Positions 44,692 to 53,934 of a stretch of 64,000 nt of DNA are shown here, one piece after another (the stretch's first letter is position 1; each line of letters opens with the position of its first letter). The notes beneath the pieces were generated by a model that made no database searches, was not told the DNA's origin, and was given only the letters and a program-made list of their open reading frames with translations. A program made the position numbers and the translations under genes. Source of the stretch: Mycobacterium sp. Root135 (GTDB lineage Bacteria > Actinomycetota > Actinomycetes > Mycobacteriales > Mycobacteriaceae); contig NZ_LMEZ01000007.1 in NCBI RefSeq assembly GCF_001426545.1, positions 143,473 through 207,472 of the forward strand, written 5' to 3'.

Positions 44692-47249
44692 CCGCTGCCC
44701 CTCAGAACCCATGAGTTTCCGTCGCGCACGTATCCGTACCTCGAAGCATTCTCATTGAGAAAGTTAATTTCCAACGCCGAGAATGTTTCCCGACGCACCC
44801 GTGCTACCTGGTCAACACTGTCGAAGCCGTCGGGCAAGACGTACTCGATCCATGAAACGTGGTCCTCCATCTGCATGCGCAGGAACTGCTCGTTCACCTC
44901 CCACCCAAGAGCTTTTGACTGCTCGGGCGCGAGTCCGTCTCCCACCGCGTCCCATACGTCCTTTCCGGTGTCGTAGTAAATGCCGCCGTGATGCTTAGCT
45001 TCGCCGATGTATCCACCGTCCTGCCCGTCGTACTTGCCGAGCACGACGCGATCTGAGTCTCCGACGTGATGGGTCGCTCCTTCGGCTACCTGCCGAGCCA
45101 GATCTTCCGTCGGAAGTCCGTTCCTGAAGGCGTCGTTGAGGTCGTTCGCAGTGTGCACCGGGTCGTGCGCGCCGGATGAGGTGTCTGAATGATCACCCGG
45201 TTGATGGTCCTCGCCATGCTCGTCTCCGGACGAACCCGAAGAATCGTGATTCCCATGTACCGACCCACCATCCGATCCATGCCCGGGCCCGCTCGAACCA
45301 TGACCAGACCCACCGGACCCGTGGTCGCCGACGCCATGCCCTGAACCACCGGCACTGTCGCCCACCTCCCCGCTGTGCGCGCCGACGCTGACGGGAACCT
45401 TGTCGTCGGCTCCGACAGGAGACGACAGCTCACCACCGTGGTTGGCCGCAGCGGGGGGTTCGCTCGCGACCGACCCCGGCTGGGAGGGACCTCCAGACGA
45501 GTGCGAGGGATTGCTTTCCGCGACCTGCGCCGGCTCGGAACCATGGGACGGGGGCGGCGCGTCGGCATGCGGCGCGGCCGGAGCATCGGCGTGCGGCGGC
45601 GGGGATTCCGAGCCGTGTGGTGCGACGGGGGCGTCGGCATGCGGCGGAGCAGGTTCCGCCGGCGACGGTGAACCCGGCTCTGTCGCATGCGGTTCCGGTG
45701 CCGGAGCAGGAGGCGGCGCGGTGTCGACCGGCGGGCGCCCCGTCGGCGCCGACTCCCCCGGCGCGGCCCCGGGCGTCGAACTCTCGGGCACCTTGATGCC
45801 GTCGAGGTCACTGCCGACACGACCGGCCTGGCTTGCGATGGACTTCGATTCGGCGGACGCGACTCCGAGGCCGGGAATTCCGTCCCGGGCGGCACCGGCC
45901 GCGGCCCGCTCCTCGGCTGAGGCCGCCCGTCCGGCAATGCCCGCGCCGTCGGCGGCAACGTCGGCCTCGCCGGCGCCGGGGATGAGGAAGGAGCCCACCT
46001 GCGCGACGTCGTACCCGAGGGCGCGAAACGGGTGCCCGGCTTCGACGTCCTTCCAGTCGACGACATTCTTGACCGTGTCGAGCGCACCCTCTGGGTCGCT
46101 CGCGATCGTCGACGCCAATAGGGCCGGGTTCGTCAAGACGGCGGCCGTCTCCCCCAATCCCTCCCACGTCTTCGCCGCTCCGGACGGGTCGTAGAGGAAC
46201 CGCGTCGGATCCAGCTGACCTATGCCCTGCGCGGTCTCGGCGACGAACTTCAACCCACCCTCGGAGCCGTCGACGATCGCGTTGAACTCGAACGCCAGCG
46301 CGCCGCCGACGGCCTGACCCAGGACGCTGGTGAACTCCTTGGTCGCCCACGCCTCAAGCGAGTTCGTCGCGGAGTCCAGCTCGTTGATCCCCTGGTTGAA
46401 CACCGTTGTGAGTGCGTCCGCTTCACGCTTCATGTTGTTCAGGACGGTCTTGATCTCGTCGGCGATCTTCTTGATCTCGTCGAGCGGGTTGTGTCCGGTG
46501 AAGATGCCCCCGATCGTCTCCAGCACGCCGGCCGGACTGAGCTGATGCAGAAGGTTGCGGACGGCGGTTTGGGTGGCGTCGACCGTGGCGGCGAATCCGT
46601 CGACGGAGGTCGCCAACGTTCGTGCTCCGTTGGCGATCTTCGTCAAGCCGCCGCCGATCTTCCCGAGAGCGTCGGTCATCTGGCCCGACTCGGGAATCTG
46701 CTGCGCGCTCAGGCCGGGACCTGCCGCCTCGACCTGCCCGGCGAGGCCGGTGATCGTAGCGGCGAAGGTTCGCCAGGCGCCTGCCGCGGCGCGCATGTCG
46801 CCGGGGTTGCCGTCGGGCCATACGTCGCCGACGAACGCCTCCACCAGCGCCCAGCCCACCGGCGCGGCGACGCCGGAACCCAGCGGCGGCGGCATGCCGG
46901 GTGCGGTGAACCCTGCTGGAGCGGCCGGCGCGGGGGCCGCCGACGTACCTCCCCCTACGGTCGAGGAGGCGTTTGCGTGGCCGTAGTTCGCCGCGGAGGT
47001 CTGGATGCCGAATCCCACCCGGCGGCCCGCGTTGACGGCCGACGCGGCGGCGTCGAGCAGCGCCTTGCCTGACGCGGTATAGCCCTGGGCGAAGACCAGA
47101 CCTGCGGCGTCGTGGCCGAACAGCGCGCCCGCGCCGGACAGGGACGAGTCGAGGGAACCGACGGCGGCGGCAACGGCGTCACCCTCCCCGGCGACGGTCG
47201 TACCGATTGCAGCCAGCGCAGTCGGGTCCACCGTGATGGGTGGTGCCAC
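44688..47249 (-). CDS. CpnT-like ESX-exported polymorphic toxin (locus 1)
   Basis: This is an 853-residue protein. Residues 1-420 resemble the channel-forming N-terminal part of CpnT (ITVDPTALAAIGTTVAGEGDAV, then WPDGNPGDMRAAAGAWRTFA, QQIPESGQM, long amphipathic helices). Residues about 480-700 are a Pro/Ala/His-rich linker with repeats of the type HADAPxAPHGSE and a glycine/serine/histidine stretch. The last 128 residues are a distinct domain with RVVLGKYDGQDGGYIGEAKHHGG, YYDTGKDVWDAV and WEVNEQFLRMQMEDH; it is not the TNT domain by its motifs, and I cannot name it. GTG 47249 follows the EsxE-like stop by 3 bases. It is probably exported with its EsxE/EsxF partners through ESX-4. Confidence 0.8.
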   Translation of the reverse strand: MAPPITVDPTALAAIGTTVAGEGDAVAAAVGSLDSSLSGAGALFGHDAAGLVFAQGYTASGKALLDAAASAVNAGRRVGFGIQTSAANYGHANASSTVGGGTSAAPAPAAPAGFTAPGMPPPLGSGVAAPVGWALVEAFVGDVWPDGNPGDMRAAAGAWRTFAATITGLAGQVEAAGPGLSAQQIPESGQMTDALGKIGGGLTKIANGARTLATSVDGFAATVDATQTAVRNLLHQLSPAGVLETIGGIFTGHNPLDEIKKIADEIKTVLNNMKREADALTTVFNQGINELDSATNSLEAWATKEFTSVLGQAVGGALAFEFNAIVDGSEGGLKFVAETAQGIGQLDPTRFLYDPSGAAKTWEGLGETAAVLTNPALLASTIASDPEGALDTVKNVVDWKDVEAGHPFRALGYDVAQVGSFLIPGAGEADVAADGAGIAGRAASAEERAAAGAARDGIPGLGVASAESKSIASQAGRVGSDLDGIKVPESSTPGAAPGESAPTGRPPVDTAPPPAPAPEPHATEPGSPSPAEPAPPHADAPVAPHGSESPPPHADAPAAPHADAPPPSHGSEPAQVAESNPSHSSGGPSQPGSVASEPPAAANHGGELSSPVGADDKVPVSVGAHSGEVGDSAGGSGHGVGDHGSGGSGHGSSGPGHGSDGGSVHGNHDSSGSSGDEHGEDHQPGDHSDTSSGAHDPVHTANDLNDAFRNGLPTEDLARQVAEGATHHVGDSDRVVLGKYDGQDGGYIGEAKHHGGIYYDTGKDVWDAVGDGLAPEQSKALGWEVNEQFLRMQMEDHVSWIEYVLPDGFDSVDQVARVRRETFSALEINFLNENASRYGYVRDGNSWVLRGSG

Positions 47250-47252
47250 GCC

Positions 47253-47540
47253 TTAGCCCCAGTTGCGCACGTTGGTCTGCGCGGCGCTCGAGTAGTTCTC
47301 GTGGGCACCCTCGGCGATCTGACGCAAACGCGCCAACGCGTCACGCATCTCTTGGGCGCCGTGATCCCACTGTTGTTGCGCCGAACGCTCGGCTTCCCCG
47401 CCGTCGCCGTACCAGGACGTGCCCAGCGCGGCGACCGAACTCCTGGCGTGCGCCAGGTGCGCTTCCAGTTGGGAGTCGAATTCCGACATCCGGTCGACGA
47501 CGGCCAGCAGCGCCGCGGGGTCGACTTGGAAGCCGCTCAC
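47253..47540 (-). CDS. WXG100 protein, EsxE-like (locus 1)
   Basis: This 95-residue helical-hairpin protein has Trp43-Tyr-Gly45 as the WxG turn. It begins SGFQVDPAALLAVVDRMSEFDSQ and ends in NYSSAAQTNVRNWG. As in Mtb EsxE, it lacks the C-terminal YxxxD/E signal, which its partner carries. The GTG start overlaps the EsxF-like stop as GTGA. It is likely to form a heterodimer with that partner and assist export or pore formation of the toxin. Confidence 0.88.
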   Translation of the reverse strand: MSGFQVDPAALLAVVDRMSEFDSQLEAHLAHARSSVAALGTSWYGDGGEAERSAQQQWDHGAQEMRDALARLRQIAEGAHENYSSAAQTNVRNWG

Positions 47541-47839
47541 AGGCCGATCTCCGACACGCGGGAGGCACCTGCCGCGTCGGTCGCGTCGTACCGTTGCGCC
47601 GCGTCGCCTATTAGCCCGGACATCTTCGCGAGCCCGTCGACGACTTGTTGGGCGCCGTCGTGCCATTCCCGCCACACCGCGTCGTACGCCGACGCCGCCT
47701 CGCCCGACCATCCCGGGCCAAGCAATCCGGACACCTCACCGTCCAGCGAGCCAAGACCGGTGCGCAATCCGGTGGCCACCGACTCCAAGTCACCCGCCAC
47801 CGCGCCAAGCACGGATGACGTCACGTGCAGTTCCGACAT
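47537..47839 (-). CDS. WXG100 protein, EsxF-like (locus 1)
   Basis: This 100-residue WXG100 protein has Trp44-Ser-Gly46 and the EsxF-like stretch AYDAVWREWHDGAQQVVDGLAKMSGLIG. The type VII secretion signal YxxxD is Tyr84-Asp88 (YDATD). It is the first gene of the locus and read away from lpqB. The gap of 119 bp to the lpqB stop should contain its promoter. Layout EsxF, EsxE, toxin equals that of Rv3905c-Rv3903c in Mtb. Confidence 0.9.
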   Translation of the reverse strand: MSELHVTSSVLGAVAGDLESVATGLRTGLGSLDGEVSGLLGPGWSGEAASAYDAVWREWHDGAQQVVDGLAKMSGLIGDAAQRYDATDAAGASRVSEIGL

Positions 47840-47958
47840 CGAAATTCACCCCCCGCTAGATCGCCGACTTAATCAGGGTAACTCGATGCGGAGAGGGCCA
47901 AATGCACTGAATCAGAACACTTTTGGCAGGCAATTCACAGGAAGCTGGTAGGAGTCGA

Positions 47959-49728
47959 TCAGCCGGGAAGTACCGGAATCGCCCCCGCGACCATGAGCGG
48001 CCGCACCTCGGCCCACATCAGGTCGTTCTCGGCAGCCGATCCCGAAAGTTGCAACACGCCACGCTGATCGGCGACGTAGAGCGTCGACGGATTCGCCGCA
48101 ACGGTCGCGACCGGTGCCAGGAGGTTCCGGCTGGGGCCGTCGGAGTTGACGCCGTCGAGGTTGACGTAGGAGACCGGATGCTGCGGATCGGTTCGACTGA
48201 CGACGATGTCGTCACCGGTGCGCCACGACAACGACACCGCTGTGTCGCCCAGACCAAAACCCAGTCGACGCGGATAGGTCAGGGCGTAGAGCCCACCTTG
48301 CGTCTGCTCGACCCCGGCCAGGATGACCTGTCCGTTGACGACCATCGCCGCGCGGGTGCCGTCTCGCGACAGTTGGAGTTCCGAGACCGGGCCGGGGAAC
48401 TTCGTGAACACGGCGGTGGCGTCCACGGGGATTCGCGCGGGCTGACCCGAGGCCGCTTCCTGGATGACGCGGACGACGTTGTTGCCGTCCACCACGACCC
48501 AGATCGCGTCGTCCAGTGACCAACTGGGGCGTGACAGCGTTCGGCCGTCGATGGCTTGGGACGAATCGCCTCCAAGTTGGCCGATCCAGAGCGACGACGC
48601 CATGTCGGGCGCACCGGGTCTCAGCGTCACCACCGACGCCACTTCCTGGCCGCTGCGTGACAAGGCCGCCGCCGTCTGCCCCGGCAGGTTTCCGAAGGAG
48701 CCAGCAACCCGTGGCGCCTTCTGCCCGTCCAGCGACACCAGTGATCCGCCGATGAGGGCGTGCAGTCCAGCGGCGGCCCCGGGGTCCGCCCCGGGGTCGG
48801 TGGCGGCGACGTCGGAGGAGTTCCAGCCCTCGGCGAACCGGTCGTCGAGCGCGGCACCGTCGGCGTTGATCACGTACGGCCCGTTGACCCCGGCTCGGTT
48901 CAGCGTCCAGATGATCTGTGCCGCAAGCAATTGTCGTGAATGCGGATCGGTCGTCGACAAGTTCTCGAGGTCGACCCGCGCGCCGCCGTAGCCCCGTCCG
49001 ACGCCGGTCTTTCCACCGTCGGCCCTGGTGACCGGCCCCCGCAACCGCAGCGGCGCGCCAAGCAGGTTGCGCACGGTGTTCGCCATCTCCGGCCGGGCTC
49101 CGGACACCAACTTGCTCACCAATTCGGTGGGCAACTGGTCCGGATCCGACACGGCGACGTAGCGCGGATCGGGAACGACGGTCTTGCCGGTCGGGTCGAC
49201 GAAGTACAGCGTGCTGCGCTTGTAGGTGGCCAAAAACTGCTGCCAGTCCAGGAAGACGCCGTTGGGCAGCTTGTCGATTCGCCAGCCGCCGGTGGTCTTC
49301 ACCAGTTCGATTGGCCCGGGATCGGGCAACGCGCCGTCGCCGGTCTCGAACACCCCCATGTCGGAAAGGGAACCGAGGATGTCGGCCTTCATGGTCACCG
49401 AAACACGATCGGGCTGACGGGTTTCAACGAACACCACCCGGTCGATCAGCAGTGCGCTGCCCGCGTCGTCCCAGTCGTTGGACGCCGACTCGGTGAGAAA
49501 CTGACGGGCGGCGAGATGGCGGTTCGCGGGATCGGCCGTCGCCTTGAGGAATTCGCGCAGCAGGACGTCGGGATCCATGCCGGGGGTCGGAGTCGGCAGG
49601 CTCGGTGGGGCCGGGCGGTCCATGGTGCCGAGCGCTTGCGGCGCCGACGAACTCGGCACGCCCGCACACCCAGTGAGAGTCAACGCGACAGTCAGAATCA
49701 GCATGACGGCGACCAGCGCGCGTCTCAC
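47959..49728 (-). CDS. lpqB: Lipoprotein LpqB
   Basis: This is a 589-residue lipoprotein that interacts with MtrB. GTG 49728 gives a short signal peptide with lipobox LTGC, Cys21, directly after the mtrB stop (GTGA overlap); the upstream open frame is not family-like. A GerMN-type domain (about residues 50-300) precedes a beta-propeller-like C-terminal half. It is the third gene of the conserved mtrA-mtrB-lpqB operon and modulates MtrAB signalling at the cell wall. Confidence 0.95.
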   Translation of the reverse strand: MRRALVAVMLILTVALTLTGCAGVPSSSAPQALGTMDRPAPPSLPTPTPGMDPDVLLREFLKATADPANRHLAARQFLTESASNDWDDAGSALLIDRVVFVETRQPDRVSVTMKADILGSLSDMGVFETGDGALPDPGPIELVKTTGGWRIDKLPNGVFLDWQQFLATYKRSTLYFVDPTGKTVVPDPRYVAVSDPDQLPTELVSKLVSGARPEMANTVRNLLGAPLRLRGPVTRADGGKTGVGRGYGGARVDLENLSTTDPHSRQLLAAQIIWTLNRAGVNGPYVINADGAALDDRFAEGWNSSDVAATDPGADPGAAAGLHALIGGSLVSLDGQKAPRVAGSFGNLPGQTAAALSRSGQEVASVVTLRPGAPDMASSLWIGQLGGDSSQAIDGRTLSRPSWSLDDAIWVVVDGNNVVRVIQEAASGQPARIPVDATAVFTKFPGPVSELQLSRDGTRAAMVVNGQVILAGVEQTQGGLYALTYPRRLGFGLGDTAVSLSWRTGDDIVVSRTDPQHPVSYVNLDGVNSDGPSRNLLAPVATVAANPSTLYVADQRGVLQLSGSAAENDLMWAEVRPLMVAGAIPVLPG

Positions 49729-51374
49729 GCGCGCTCCCCGGCGGTTTCCCGGTCGCGCGCCGGTGTGACCGACGGCTTGTCCTGGCCAATCGGCTTGAGC
49801 GGCAACGGGCTTGCCGTCACCTTGTGGCCGCGCACCAGCGGCAGCGTCAACCGGAAGCACGCGCCCTTGCCGGGCTCTCCCCACGCCTCGAGCCTGCCCT
49901 GATGCAAGCGTGCGTCTTCGATGGAGATGGCCAGCCCCAGCCCGGTGCCACCGGAGCGGCGCACCCGTGACGGGTCCGAGCGCCAGAACCGGCTGAACAC
50001 CAGCTTCTCCTCACCGGGGCGCAGACCAACGCCGTAATCGCGCACCGTGACCGCGACGGTGTCCTCGTCGGCCGCCATCCGAATCCGCACCGGCTTGCGC
50101 TCGGCATGGTCGATGGCGTTGGCGATCAGGTTGCGCAGGATTCGTTCCACCCGCCGCGCGTCGACTTCGGCGATCACCGCCTCCGACGGCATGTCCACGA
50201 CCAGCTCGACCGAGGCGTCCTTGGCAAGATGACCGACGTTCTCCAGAGCGCTTCCCACCGTCAACCGCAGATCCTCGGATTCCACCGACAGTTCGGCGAC
50301 ACCCGCGTCGTGGCGGGAGATCTCGAGGAGGTCGCTGAGCAGCGTCTCGAACCGGTCCAGCTCGCTGACCATCAATTCCGTCGCGCGCCGCAGCGCGGGT
50401 TCGAGGTCGTCGCTGTGGTCGTAGATCAGGTCGGCGGCCATGCGCACCGTCGTCAACGGCGTACGTAGCTCGTGACTGACGTCGGAGGTGAAGCGGCGCT
50501 GCAGGTTTCCGAATTCCTCCAGCTGGGTGATCTGACGCGACAGGCTCTCCGCCATGTCGTTGAACGACACTGCCAGTCGCGCCATGTCGTCCTCACCACG
50601 CACCGGCATCCGCTCGGTCAGGTGTCCCTCGGCGAACCGCTCGGCGATACGCGACGCCGACCGCACCGGAAGCACGATCTGCCGGGCAACCAGCAGCGCG
50701 ATGGCGGCGAGGAGCCCCAGCAGCACGATGCCGCCGGTGGCCATCGTGCCGCGCACCAACGCGATGGTGCTCTCCTCATTGTTCAACGGAAAGATCAGGT
50801 ACAGCTCGAGATTGGTGACCTGCGACGACGTCGGGCTGCCGACGATCAGCGCCGGCCCCGAGAAGCCGTCGGTGTTCACCGTGGCGTATTGGTAACTGAC
50901 CTGTCCGGCCTTGACGAAGTCGCGAAGCGCCGCGGGGATCTGCTGCACCGGTCCGGCCGCGGTGGCGGCTCGCGGCCCGTCCCCGGGCACCACCAGCACC
51001 GCGTCGAAGGCGCCGGCGAGACCAGCCCCCGAATCGACCTTGCGGTCGACGAGTGTGTTGCGCGCCAACTGAAGACTGCTGTCCAACGAGCGAGTTTCCT
51101 CGCCTCCGACGATCCCGCTGACCGTCGTGCTGGCTCGCTCGATCTCCTCGGTTGCCGCCCGCACCTTGATCTCGAGGATGCGATCGGTGATCTGACTGGT
51201 CAGCACGAAGCCGAGCACCATGATGACGGTCAGCGACAGCCCGATGGTGAGCGTCACCACCCGAAGTTGGAGCGAGCGTCGCCACGCGAAGCCGAGCGCT
51301 CGGCCCAACGTGCCAAGACCCCGCAGCATGGGAGCCGAGCGGCTCCGAATGCGTCGGCGGGAGCCCCAGATCAC
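49725..51374 (-). CDS. mtrB: Sensor histidine kinase MtrB
   Basis: This 549-residue membrane kinase has a first span in VVTLTIGLSLTVIMVLGFVLTSQI, an extracytoplasmic region of about 150 residues, and a second span in GIVLLGLLAAIALLVARQIV. HAMP, HisKA (FTSDVSHELRTPLTTVR) and HATPase_c (NLIANAIDHA, DYGVGLRPGE, GGTGLGLAI) domains follow. It responds to cell division and envelope state and phosphorylates MtrA. The GTG start overlaps the mtrA stop as GTGA. Confidence 0.96.
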   Translation of the reverse strand: MIWGSRRRIRSRSAPMLRGLGTLGRALGFAWRRSLQLRVVTLTIGLSLTVIMVLGFVLTSQITDRILEIKVRAATEEIERASTTVSGIVGGEETRSLDSSLQLARNTLVDRKVDSGAGLAGAFDAVLVVPGDGPRAATAAGPVQQIPAALRDFVKAGQVSYQYATVNTDGFSGPALIVGSPTSSQVTNLELYLIFPLNNEESTIALVRGTMATGGIVLLGLLAAIALLVARQIVLPVRSASRIAERFAEGHLTERMPVRGEDDMARLAVSFNDMAESLSRQITQLEEFGNLQRRFTSDVSHELRTPLTTVRMAADLIYDHSDDLEPALRRATELMVSELDRFETLLSDLLEISRHDAGVAELSVESEDLRLTVGSALENVGHLAKDASVELVVDMPSEAVIAEVDARRVERILRNLIANAIDHAERKPVRIRMAADEDTVAVTVRDYGVGLRPGEEKLVFSRFWRSDPSRVRRSGGTGLGLAISIEDARLHQGRLEAWGEPGKGACFRLTLPLVRGHKVTASPLPLKPIGQDKPSVTPARDRETAGERA

Positions 51375-52057
51375 GGGGGTCCGGCCTTGTACCCCACTCC
51401 TCGAACGGTGAGCACCACCTGCGGGTTCTCCGGATCCGTCTCGACCTTGGCGCGCAACCGCTGGACGTGCACGTTCACCAGCCGGGTGTCGGCCGGATGC
51501 CGGTAACCCCAGACCTGTTCGAGCAGCACATCCCGAGTAAACACCTGCCGCGGTTTACGTGCCAGCGCCACCAAGAGGTCGAACTCCAGCGGCGTCAGGG
51601 AAATCTGCTCCCCGCCGCGGGTGACCTTGTGTGCGGGCACGTCGATCTCGACGTCGGCGATCGACAGCATCTCGGCCGGACCGTCGTCGTTGCGGCGCAG
51701 CCGGGCCCGGACCCGCGCGACGAGCTCCTTCTGCTTGAAGGGCTTCATCACGTAGTCGTCGGCCCCGGATTCCAGACCGAGCACCACGTCGACGGTGTCG
51801 GTCTTGGCCGTCAACATGACGATCGGAACGCCGGAGTCCGCGCGCAGCACGCGGCACACGTCGATGCCGTTCATGCCGGGCAACATGAGGTCGAGCAGCA
51901 CCAAGTCAGGCCGCAGTTCGCGAACAGCCGTCAACGCTTGGCTGCCGTCAGCGACCACCGCGGTATCGAAGCCCTCGCCCCGCAAGACGATGGTCAGCAT
52001 CTCGGCGAGCGACGGATCGTCGTCGACGACCAGAATCCTTTGCCTCATGGTGCCCAT
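51371..52057 (-). CDS. mtrA: Response regulator MtrA
   Basis: This is a 228-residue OmpR-family regulator. The receiver domain has Asp56 in LVLLDLMLPG, acidic VDDDPSL and the lysine in VMKPFK. The winged helix follows (SLTPLEFDLLVALARKPRQVFTRDVLLEQVWGY, RAKVETDPENPQVVLTVRGVGYK). ATG 52057 gives MGTMRQRILVVDDD and exactly the Mtb length. It is essential in Mtb and controls genes for replication and cell wall. Confidence 0.97.
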   Translation of the reverse strand: MGTMRQRILVVDDDPSLAEMLTIVLRGEGFDTAVVADGSQALTAVRELRPDLVLLDLMLPGMNGIDVCRVLRADSGVPIVMLTAKTDTVDVVLGLESGADDYVMKPFKQKELVARVRARLRRNDDGPAEMLSIADVEIDVPAHKVTRGGEQISLTPLEFDLLVALARKPRQVFTRDVLLEQVWGYRHPADTRLVNVHVQRLRAKVETDPENPQVVLTVRGVGYKAGPP

Positions 52058-52113
52058 CGTGTCACCGAAACGCGATAAACCTGAGTTACCACACCGGGCG
52101 TTTTGCCCGCAGA

Positions 52114-52743
52114 TCAGGCAGTCAGCGTCTGCGCCAATTCCTGCGGGACCACGTCGGGTCCGGCGACGGCCCAGCGACCCTGCCAGTTCGCGGCGGCGAG
52201 CGCGGCGTAGGCGGCGTTGGTGCGACGCTGAAGACCGTCGTCGCGCTCGTATGCGTCGCGGGTGCGGTCGGCGTCGGCCGCCTCGCGACGCAACGCCCGT
52301 TCGGCGGCCAACTCGGTCGGTACGGCGAGCAACACCTGCCAATCGGGCTGCGGGATGGCAAACCGGCCGAACTCGAGTTGGGCGACCCAGGCGACGATGC
52401 TTCCGTCCGCCTCCTGGTGCAACCGCGCGGCGCTGTACGCGGCGTTGGACGCGACGTAGCGATCCAGGATCACGACGTCGTGTCCGGCGCACAGCCGTTC
52501 GATCTCTGGCTTGGCGTCCGCGCGGTCGAGGGCGAACAACGTCGCCATGGCGTAGACCGAAGACGACAGGTCGCCATGATCGCCGTGCAACGCCTCCGCC
52601 GCGATGTCCGCGTGCACGGATTGGTGGTAACGCGGGAACGCGAGGCGGGCGACGGTCTTGCCCGTCGACTCGAAGGACGCCTGCAGGCCGTCGGTCAGCG
52701 TCCGCTTCCCGGCGCCGTCGACTCCTTCGATCGCGATGAGCAC
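52114..52743 (-). CDS. tmk: Thymidylate kinase
   Basis: This 209-residue dTMP kinase has P-loop EGVDGAGKRTL at residues 6-16, DRY motif (VVILDRYVASN) and lid AADADRTRDAYERDD. It makes dTDP for DNA synthesis. It lies upstream of mtrA with a 56-bp gap, as in Mtb. The start at 52743 is 85 bp from the divergent toxin locus 2. Confidence 0.95.
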   Translation of the reverse strand: MLIAIEGVDGAGKRTLTDGLQASFESTGKTVARLAFPRYHQSVHADIAAEALHGDHGDLSSSVYAMATLFALDRADAKPEIERLCAGHDVVILDRYVASNAAYSAARLHQEADGSIVAWVAQLEFGRFAIPQPDWQVLLAVPTELAAERALRREAADADRTRDAYERDDGLQRRTNAAYAALAAANWQGRWAVAGPDVVPQELAQTLTA

Positions 52744-52828
52744 GCGGCGAGCGTAACTGGTGCCTTCAACCGCGTTCGACCGCCGATAGGCTTGCCAGCG
52801 ACCGTCTAGTGGCTGGGAGGTCTGTCAG

Positions 52829-53635
52829 GTGGGACAGTCGGTTGAACTCGTCGAATCGGAGTTGCACGCCGCATCCGCACGTCTGGAGAGCGCCGCGCAA
52901 CGGCTGAAGGAAGGGTTAGCCAGCGTCAACGACGAGACCACACAACTGCTCGGTTCGGGGTGGAAGGGCGGGGCCGCATCGGCTTACGGCCCGGCGTGGG
53001 ACGGCTGGCACGAGGGAGCGGAACAGGTCGTTCAAGCCCTGCAACGGATGTCGGAGCTGTTGTCGATCGCCGGCAAGGAGTACGCCAAGACAGACCAAGC
53101 CGGCGCCGATGCGCTTGGCTCGACGGTCCAGACTTCTGGCGGGGCGACCGACAGCGGAGCGAGTGTCGGTGGCGGCGCTCCCAGTCCCCAGAGCCTCCCC
53201 GACCTCGGCCTGGGCGGCCCGAGCGGCACCAGCAGCGGGAGCGCGGGCGGCCAGTCCGGAGACATCGGGCAGCAGGCGATGTCGTCGGTTTCGCAGTTCG
53301 GTCAGGCCGCCGCTGGGATGGCCCAGCAGTCCGGCCAAGCAGTGGCCGGACTTGCCCAACAAGCCGCTCAGCTGGCGATGGGGCTGGCTCAGCAGGCCGG
53401 GCAAGCTCACGAGACCGGGGACGCTCAGACCGACAAGGCCGATGCACTTGCCGCCGATACACCTCCTGCTCAGGGTGCCGAGGACAGGGACGACTACGAG
53501 AAGGACGAGCAGCGCGAGCGCGAACGGGATGACGCCGCAGCAGCGTCCGGCGAACAGTCGACGGGAACCGCGCCCGTCGATCTTGGCGACGTGACACCGG
53601 CACCTGACGACCAAGCGACCAAGAGGACGCTATGA
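52829..53635 (+). CDS. WXG100 protein, EsxF-like, with long C-terminal extension (locus 2)
   Basis: This 268-residue protein has residues 1-100 as an EsxF-like WXG100 unit: Trp45-Lys-Gly47, AYGPAWDGWHEGAEQVVQALQRM, and the secretion signal Tyr85-Asp89 (YAKTD). Residues about 100-268 are an added tail: Gly/Ser-rich, then repeats of the type GQAxAGxAQQ/LAQQA (about 140-195), then charged (DDYEKDEQRERERDD). WXG100 proteins usually end near residue 100, so the tail is unusual. GGAGG precedes the GTG start. The gene is divergent from tmk and first in the operon. Confidence 0.85.
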   Translation: MGQSVELVESELHAASARLESAAQRLKEGLASVNDETTQLLGSGWKGGAASAYGPAWDGWHEGAEQVVQALQRMSELLSIAGKEYAKTDQAGADALGSTVQTSGGATDSGASVGGGAPSPQSLPDLGLGGPSGTSSGSAGGQSGDIGQQAMSSVSQFGQAAAGMAQQSGQAVAGLAQQAAQLAMGLAQQAGQAHETGDAQTDKADALAADTPPAQGAEDRDDYEKDEQRERERDDAAAASGEQSTGTAPVDLGDVTPAPDDQATKRTL

Positions 53636-53934
53636 ACGAGCTGGAAGGCGAGCTGGTAGTCGACTTCGCGAAGATGAGCGCGGCCATCGATCACATGTCC
53701 AAGTTCGAATCGGACGTGAAGGAGGTCCTGTCCGACGTCGACCAGGCCATGGCCGCCTTGCGCGCGACGTGGCACGGCGAGGCGTCGGACCAACAGGCGC
53801 AGGCGCAGCAGCAATGGGACACAGGCGCCGAACAGATGAACACGTCGCTCGAACAGCTGAAGAAGATCGCTCAAGCGGCGGAGAAGAATTACACGGACGC
53901 GGTCAAGAAGAACGAGGAGATGTGGGCGCAGTAG
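53632..53934 (+). CDS. WXG100 protein, EsxE-like (locus 2)
   Basis: This 100-residue WXG100 protein has Trp47-His-Gly49 and an N-terminus LVVDFAKMSAAIDHMSKFESDVKE. The end is NYTDAVKKNEEMWAQ, again without YxxxD/E, as in EsxE. Its ATG overlaps the EsxF-like stop as ATGA, and its own end overlaps the toxin start. It should pair with the upstream protein. Confidence 0.88.
   Translation: MNELEGELVVDFAKMSAAIDHMSKFESDVKEVLSDVDQAMAALRATWHGEASDQQAQAQQQWDTGAEQMNTSLEQLKKIAQAAEKNYTDAVKKNEEMWAQ

Noticed and set aside
44688..45074. TNT (NAD glycohydrolase) domain at the end of the locus 1 toxin
   Set aside because: The visible motifs do not match those I know from TNT; overall likeness to CpnT is confined to the N-terminal part and linker.
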